Positions 56,956 through 64,000 of a stretch of DNA of 64,000 nucleotides are shown piece by piece. Each line of letters begins with the position of its first letter. Positions within the stretch are counted from its first letter, which is position 1. Made by a program: the position numbers and the translations under genes. The notes beneath the pieces are model-generated. The model did not search any database. It saw only the letters and a program-made list of their open reading frames with translations, and was not told the origin of the DNA. Source of the DNA: Phaeacidiphilus oryzae TH49 (GTDB taxonomy: Bacteria; Actinomycetota; Actinomycetes; Streptomycetales; Streptomycetaceae). The stretch spans positions 2,178,055 through 2,242,054 of the forward strand of contig NZ_JQMQ01000005.1 of NCBI RefSeq assembly GCF_000744815.1, in the 5' to 3' direction.

Positions 56956-58193
56956 CGGCCCAGCCCCTCGTACACCGCGACCAGCCGTTCGGCGTCCCGC
57001 TCCCAGCTCAGCTCCGCCGCCGCGTCCCGCACCCCCGCGCACAGCTCCGGATAGCGCTCCACCGCGCGCTCCACCGCGGCCCGGTAGGAGCGGGGGTCGG
57101 CCGGCCGGTACAACTCCCCGATGCCGTGCCCGCGCACCACCCGACGGATCTCCGGCAGGTCCGCCGCGACCACCGGCACCCCCGCCCGCACGGCGTGGAA
57201 GAGCTTGTTGGGCAGCGCCATCCGATGGTTCTCGCAGGTGTCCGTGAGGGTCACCACCGAGATCCCGTAGGCCCGCAGCACCTCGTCCACCCGGTCCCCG
57301 TCCAGCGGCGGGCGCAGCTCGGCCCGCGCCCCCGTCCGGTCCAGCCCCAGCCGGGTCACGTACGCCCGGTCCGCCGGCCCCATCAGCACAGTGGTCAGCG
57401 AACCGCCGGCGCCGGCCAGCACGGTCTCCAGATCCCGGCCGCCCCCGATCCGCCCGGCGTACACCACCCCCCTCGGCGTGTCGACCTCCGCGGCCCCGCT
57501 CCGCGGCACCGAGGGAAAGGTGTTGCGCACCACCGACACCGGGCTCGACGTCCAGCGCCCCAACCGCTCGGCGATCCCCTGACTGACCGTCAGCACCGCG
57601 TCGGCGCGCCGGACCAGCTGCGCCTCCACCCGCCGCTCGCGCAGCCGCTCGCGCGGGGTCGGCCGCCCGTGCCGCTGCCGCCCTGACCACCACTCGTGGG
57701 AGTCGTACACCAGCCGCGCCCCCCACCGCTCGGCCAGCCTGGCCGCCAGCGGCAGTGTGTTGAAGTCATGTGCGTGGACCACCTGGTACGCGGCGCCCTC
57801 CGACGAGAGCGCCGCCTCGGTCTCCCGCGACCACTCCGCCCACACCCTGCGCCGGTGCTCCGGCAGCAGCGCCCACCGGGCGGCCCGCCATACCAGGCCG
57901 TCGCGGGCGCGACCGGCCTCGCCCGCGCCCTCTCCTCCGGCCGCCGCGCTCCCGCCGGGCGACGCGCCCCCGCTGGGCATCGCGCTCCGGCCGGGCGTCG
58001 CGCCCCCGCCGCGTAGCCCGGTCCCCCCGCTCACCCCGGCGACCTCGAACGCGCCCCCCGACGGACTCCACTCCTCGGGCACGTCCTTGCCCCACACCCG
58101 CACCCGGTGGCCGGCGGCGCTCAGCGCAGCGGCCTCCCGTACCACCCGCGCATCGTGCGCCACATCAGTAGTCACCAGCATCAGCACGTTCAA
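56952..58193 (-). CDS. GT4-like glycosyltransferase
   Basis: A 413-residue GT-B enzyme, related to its neighbour. VLMLVTTDVAHDARVVREA, VVHAHDFNTLPLAARLA and LVYDSHEWWSGRQ lie in the N-domain, VVYAGRIGGGRDLETVL and MALPNKLFHAVRAGVPVVAA in the C-domain. A Gly/Ala/Ser-rich insert (residues ~55-95) comes from short DNA repeats near 57945-58015. First gene of the two-gene unit; an ATG at 58193 begins it. About 120 bases without a gene separate it from the membrane protein at 58312. Confidence 0.85.
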   Translation of the reverse strand: MNVLMLVTTDVAHDARVVREAAALSAAGHRVRVWGKDVPEEWSPSGGAFEVAGVSGGTGLRGGGATPGRSAMPSGGASPGGSAAAGGEGAGEAGRARDGLVWRAARWALLPEHRRRVWAEWSRETEAALSSEGAAYQVVHAHDFNTLPLAARLAERWGARLVYDSHEWWSGRQRHGRPTPRERLRERRVEAQLVRRADAVLTVSQGIAERLGRWTSSPVSVVRNTFPSVPRSGAAEVDTPRGVVYAGRIGGGRDLETVLAGAGGSLTTVLMGPADRAYVTRLGLDRTGARAELRPPLDGDRVDEVLRAYGISVVTLTDTCENHRMALPNKLFHAVRAGVPVVAADLPEIRRVVRGHGIGELYRPADPRSYRAAVERAVERYPELCAGVRDAAAELSWERDAERLVAVYEGLGR

Positions 58194-58311
58194 CGGGCGG
58201 CCGTCCTTCCTTCGTTCTCACCACCCTCCCCCAAGGCCGCCGGGCATGCTCCTCCCATCACCTGAACGAGAACCGACGTTTCCCCGACCCGCAGGTGGCC
58301 ACCGCCCACCG

Positions 58312-58851
58312 TCAAGCGGACGAGACCCCGACCGGCGCGGCGGCCCTCGCCGTGACGGTCCCGCGCGCCCGCAGCCAGAGGCTCCCGCGCTGCACCAGCA
58401 GCATCGCGAAGCCGGTGAACATCACCGCGTCCGCCAGCGCGTTCACCGCGATGTGATGGGTCACCAGGAACTCGCCCAGATCCCGCTGGAACCCGACCGA
58501 GTGCGAGGACGCCCAGGTGAACCAGAGCCGTGCCCCCGCCACCAGCAGCCAGACCACCGCGTACGGCGCCCCGGCCACCGTCACCGGCCGGCCGTCCGCG
58601 TCACCGCTCGCCTCCACCCGCATGGTCACCGCGGCCAGCACGCCGAGCAGCACCCCGGCCACCACCCCGGCGACCTCCAGCCACAGCCCGTCCCCGCCGA
58701 AGGCGAACCCCGGCATCACGAACGGCACCACCAGGGCGGTGAACAGCACCGGCCGCAGCAGCCGGAACAGCGTCAGCCTGCGCCGCCCCAGGTCCACGAA
58801 GAGCACCGCCACCGGAATCACCAGACACGCCACGAGCAGCGAGATCGACAC
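58312..58851 (-). CDS. conserved-type membrane protein of unknown function
   Basis: A 179-residue protein with about five hydrophobic helices (ISLLVACLVIPVAVLFV; LLRPVLFTALVVPFVMP; LEVAGVVAGVLLGVLAAV; APYAVVWLLVAGARLWFT; ALADAVMFTGFAMLLV). It resembles small DUF1453-type membrane proteins in layout, but I am not sure of a family. The GTG at 58851 has a GGAGGGG-like site upstream. It is divergent from the LysR gene, so it may be that regulator's target. Confidence 0.65.
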   Translation of the reverse strand: MSISLLVACLVIPVAVLFVDLGRRRLTLFRLLRPVLFTALVVPFVMPGFAFGGDGLWLEVAGVVAGVLLGVLAAVTMRVEASGDADGRPVTVAGAPYAVVWLLVAGARLWFTWASSHSVGFQRDLGEFLVTHHIAVNALADAVMFTGFAMLLVQRGSLWLRARGTVTARAAAPVGVSSA

Positions 58852-58988
58852 CCGCCACCCCTCCTCCCCGTTCCGCGGACACCACGAAGGGCCACGCCCC
58901 CCGTGGGAGGGGCGTCGGACCCGATCGTCTCTGCACACACCGTGCCCGCAGCACGGTCACGGATAAAGACCGATTCGCTCGACCACTG

Positions 58989-59016
58989 TTGAGCGGGGCT
59001 CAATAATCCGTACCAT
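58989..59016 (+). promoter_or_regulatory. LysR box and promoter of the LysR-type gene
   Basis: TTGAGCGGGGCTCAA (58989-59003) is a perfect palindrome around GGG with the T-N11-A layout of LysR sites. Its first six bases are also the -35 box; TACCAT (59011-59016) is the -10 after 16 bases. The GTG start at 59023 is six bases further, so the mRNA should be leaderless. Confidence 0.65.
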
Positions 59017-59022
59017 CTCGCT

Positions 59023-60054
59023 GTGCCCAGCCTGCCGAGCACCTCCGAGTTGGAGGCCTTTCTGGTCTCCGCGGAAACACTGCACTTCGGCCGCGCCGCC
59101 GAACGGCTGCGCATCTCCCCGTCCCGGGTCAGCCAGCTGATCCGCCGCATGGAGTCCAGGGTCGGCGCCCCGCTCTTCCAACGCACCACCCGCAGCGTCG
59201 AGTTGACCCCCATCGGCGCCCGCCTCCGCACCGACCTGACCGCCGTCCACAGCGCCCTGCTCAACGCCCTCGACCAGGCCAGGTCCACCGCCCGCGGCCT
59301 CGCCGGCCCCCTGCGGCTCGGCTACCTCACCCACTGCGGCGACCCCGAACTCGCCCGTCTGCTGGCCCGGTTCCGCACCGACTGCCCGGCGGCCCGGCTC
59401 ACCACCACCGACGTCACCGGCACCGGATACTTCGACGTCCTGCGCTCGGAGCAGATAGACGTCCTGGTCGGCCGGTTCACCCAGGAGATCCCCGACGACC
59501 TGACGCCCGGCCCGGTGGTCGCCGAGGAGGACTGGATCCTGGCCCTCGCCGCCGACCATCCGCTGGCCGCGGCCCCCGGCCTGGACGTCGAGGTACTCGC
59601 CGACCTCGGCATCTTCGGCGTCCCCCGCCCGACCGGAGCCGACGGGGACGGCAGCGGTGTCGGCAGCCGGGACGGCAGCGGCGACGGTAGCGGGGAGCTG
59701 TTCAACCCGCTCTACCCGGAGACCACGCCGTCCGGTCGCCCCATCCCCCGCCGCGGCGTGGCCCGGACCTTCGCCGAGGTCCTCACCCAGGTCGCCCGCC
59801 AGGAGAACGCCTTCCCGACCGCCGTCTCCTTCCCCCGCTACTACACCCACCCAGACGTGGTCTTCGTCCCCCTAAACGGCTGGCCGCCCGCCGTCCGCCG
59901 GCTGGTCTGGCGCTCCGACCCGGCGGCCAACTCGGCGGTGGTGGAGGCCTTCACGGCCCTGGCCCGGCAGCTCTCCGCGCCGAGCCGAGCCAAGGAGCCC
60001 GGGCCCGCCCCCTACCGCGCCCGCACCCTCGACGAGGGCCTGCCGGCCGGCTGA
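59023..60054 (+). CDS. LysR-family transcriptional regulator
   Basis: A 343-residue regulator. The winged helix-turn-helix is at residues ~8-65 (SELEAFLVSAETLHFGRAAE, RLRISPSRVSQLIRRME, GAPLFQRTTRSVELTPIG). The effector domain follows (GPLRLGYLTHCGDPELARLL) with a Gly/Asp/Ser-rich insert at ~205-225 (GADGDGSGVGSRDGSGDGSG). A perfect LysR box at its own promoter suggests autoregulation, and the divergent membrane gene is the likely second target. Confidence 0.9.
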   Translation: MPSLPSTSELEAFLVSAETLHFGRAAERLRISPSRVSQLIRRMESRVGAPLFQRTTRSVELTPIGARLRTDLTAVHSALLNALDQARSTARGLAGPLRLGYLTHCGDPELARLLARFRTDCPAARLTTTDVTGTGYFDVLRSEQIDVLVGRFTQEIPDDLTPGPVVAEEDWILALAADHPLAAAPGLDVEVLADLGIFGVPRPTGADGDGSGVGSRDGSGDGSGELFNPLYPETTPSGRPIPRRGVARTFAEVLTQVARQENAFPTAVSFPRYYTHPDVVFVPLNGWPPAVRRLVWRSDPAANSAVVEAFTALARQLSAPSRAKEPGPAPYRARTLDEGLPAG

Positions 60055-60065
60055 CCCGCCACCCG

Positions 60066-60875
60066 CTAGAGCGGCTTGCGGCCCCATGCGGTCACCATCG
60101 GGGAGGTCGCCAGGTCCAGCCGCCCGGACTCCACCGCCTCCAGATGCCGGTCGATCTCCTCCTCGGTCGCCAACCCGTTCTCCACCAGCCGGCCCCGGAT
60201 GTGACGGACCGTCGCCGCCTCCAACCGATCGCAGGCCGGCGAGGTGATCGGGAAGTAGGAGTCGGCGTGGACGTCCGCCAGCCCCGCCTCCCGCAGCAGC
60301 CGCGGCAGCGTCCTGCCGTACTCGAGGTCCGCGCCGCGGCCCGCCATCAGTTCGCGGAAGCCGCGCCGCAGCCGGTTGGCCAGCTCCTGTTCGGGCCCGT
60401 ACTCGTCGATGCAGATCAGCGGTTGAAGGCCGGGGTCGGCGTCCTCCAGCATCAGCCATCCGCCGGGCCGCAGGGCGTCGATCATGGTCCGCAGAGCCTG
60501 CTCCCGCTGCTCCACGTGCACCAGCACCAGGCGGGCGTGCACCAGGTCGAAGTTCCGGCCGGGCGGCGGCTCGACGCCCACGTCATGCCGCCGCACCTCG
60601 ACGTTCTCGCTCACCGCGGACTCGGTCCAGGAAACGTCGATGTCAGTCGCTACGACCACCCCGCCGATCCCGACGTGGCGTCCCAGCCAGGCCGGGACGC
60701 TCGGCCCGCCGGCCCCTACCTCCCAGCAACGCCAGCCCTCGCCGATACCCACCCGCCGGAAGTGCCGGAAGGTCGACTCGTCGAACAGCTCGGACAGGGC
60801 CTCGAACCGCTCGCCGGCTTCTCGCTGCCGATTGTCCAGCAGGTATCCGCCGGCCTCCGCCTCGTCGTCGCTCAT
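60066..60875 (-). CDS. SAM-dependent methyltransferase
   Basis: A 269-residue class I methyltransferase. Motif I is CWEVGAGGPSVPAWLG, followed by VVATDIDVSW (acidic residue for the ribose), FDLVHARLVLVHV and LRPGGWLMLED. The substrate cannot be told. ATG 60875 is chosen as the domain begins soon after; a further in-frame start at 60920 lies within the rRNA terminator stem. The gene is just past the rRNA operon terminator, in the same direction. Confidence 0.8.
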   Translation of the reverse strand: MSDDEAEAGGYLLDNRQREAGERFEALSELFDESTFRHFRRVGIGEGWRCWEVGAGGPSVPAWLGRHVGIGGVVVATDIDVSWTESAVSENVEVRRHDVGVEPPPGRNFDLVHARLVLVHVEQREQALRTMIDALRPGGWLMLEDADPGLQPLICIDEYGPEQELANRLRRGFRELMAGRGADLEYGRTLPRLLREAGLADVHADSYFPITSPACDRLEAATVRHIRGRLVENGLATEEEIDRHLEAVESGRLDLATSPMVTAWGRKPL

Positions 60876-60898
60876 ACCCCGATGATCGCACAGACGAC

Positions 60899-60942
60899 AA
60901 AAAGGGGCTGCCCCCGACATAAAGTCGGGGGCAGCCCCTTTT
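60899..60942 (-). terminator. rRNA operon terminator
   Basis: A perfect long stem: left arm 60901-60918 (AAAGGGGCTGCCCCCGAC) and right arm from 60924, with a 5-base loop, flanked by A/T runs. On the minus strand it ends in a T-run, directly downstream of the 5S gene. Confidence 0.85.
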
Positions 60943-60950
60943 CAATATTT

Positions 60951-61069
60951 GTTCGGCGGCGTCCTACTCTCCCACACCCTCCCGAGTGCAGTACCATCGG
61001 CGCTGGCCAGCTTAGCTTCCGGGTTCGGAATGTAACCGGGCGTACCCTGACCGCCATGACCACCGAAAC
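60951..61069 (-). rRNA. rrf: 5S ribosomal RNA
   Basis: About 119 nt. The 5' end GTTTCGGTGGTCATGGCGG and the 3' end GACGCCGCCGAAC pair as the terminal helix. The middle (CCGAACCCGGAAGCTAAG) is the conserved loop region. Lies 3' of the 23S gene. Confidence 0.95.
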
Positions 61070-61074
61070 ACTAT

Positions 61075-61106
61075 GAAGAAATCTGCCTGTGGCAGGCTGT
61101 TTCTTC
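61075..61106 (-). other. processing stem in the 23S-5S spacer
   Basis: GAAGAAA (61075-61081) pairs with TTTCTTC (61100-61106), and GCCTG (61085-61089) with CAGGC (61093-61097). A spacer hairpin of this kind is a probable RNase processing site between 23S and 5S RNA. Confidence 0.6.
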
Positions 61107-61134
61107 AGAACAACACAGTGGACGCGGAGCAACT

Positions 61135-64000
<2,866 letters not shown>

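Noticed and set aside
60876-60920. An upstream start for the methyltransferase (15 extra residues)
   Set aside because: The start would lie in the rRNA terminator stem and the added residues show no family similarity.

Overview
The window is high-GC actinobacterial DNA, most likely from the family Streptomycetaceae (Streptomyces or a close relative). The reasons are codon use with G/C at nearly every third position, many GTG starts, an Osa-type osmotic-stress locus (osaC, osaA, osaB) beside ftsK-rimO-pgsA-cinA-clgR, one complete mce transporter operon, and an actinobacterial rRNA operon with the extra ~100-nt 23S insertion. I see no phage, insertion sequence, CRISPR array or tRNA gene.

Layout. 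1-9300: mixed genes, namely a PucR-type regulator, a PLP decarboxylase of the DapDC/OrnDC type, a secreted S53 peptidase, a divergent tetR/membrane-protein pair, peptide deformylase and a secreted alpha/beta hydrolase. 9554-21093 (minus): an 11-gene mce operon running from its ATPase through two YrbE permeases and MceA-F to two Mce-associated membrane proteins, with most junctions overlapping. 21291-24269: a GT2 glycosyltransferase with a tiny coupled membrane protein, an MreB-like actin homologue and a small membrane protein. 24334-32027 (minus): ftsK, a RodZ-like HTH protein, rimO, pgsA, cinA and clgR. 32333-42502: osaB, the giant poly-HAMP hybrid kinase osaA, and divergent osaC. 42635-45680: a di-iron-type metal-dependent hydrolase, a VanB-type oxidoreductase and an M24 peptidase, meeting a PAP2 protein tail to tail. 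46592-58193 (minus): a polysaccharide locus with five nucleotide-sugar enzymes that match a Wbp/Wlb-type UDP-diacetamido-uronate route, three glycosyltransferases and a Wzm/Wzt-type ABC exporter. 58312-60875: a membrane protein, a LysR regulator and a methyltransferase. 60899-64000 (minus): the rRNA terminator, the 5S gene and the 3' ~2.87 kb of a 23S gene cut by the window edge.

How the genes work together. The mce operon encodes one substrate-binding/permease/ATPase machine, probably for lipid or sterol uptake. The polysaccharide locus makes an activated amino-uronic sugar, polymerises it and exports the glycan by the ABC route. The Osa locus forms an osmotic-stress signalling unit: a soluble hybrid kinase, its response regulator, and an RsbW/SpoIIE-like protein acting on SigB.

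The observations most worth checking are: a palindromic dispersed element read in frame inside a PAP2-family gene; a one-base deficit in a C-run that breaks the natural end of mceE; a compact tetR/membrane-protein control region with two leaderless promoters and paired TGCA-N4-TGCA sites; several perfect dyads at promoters (mce operon, clgR, lysR-type gene); ten tandem 276-bp HAMP units in osaA; and the full amino-uronate pathway in an actinobacterium.
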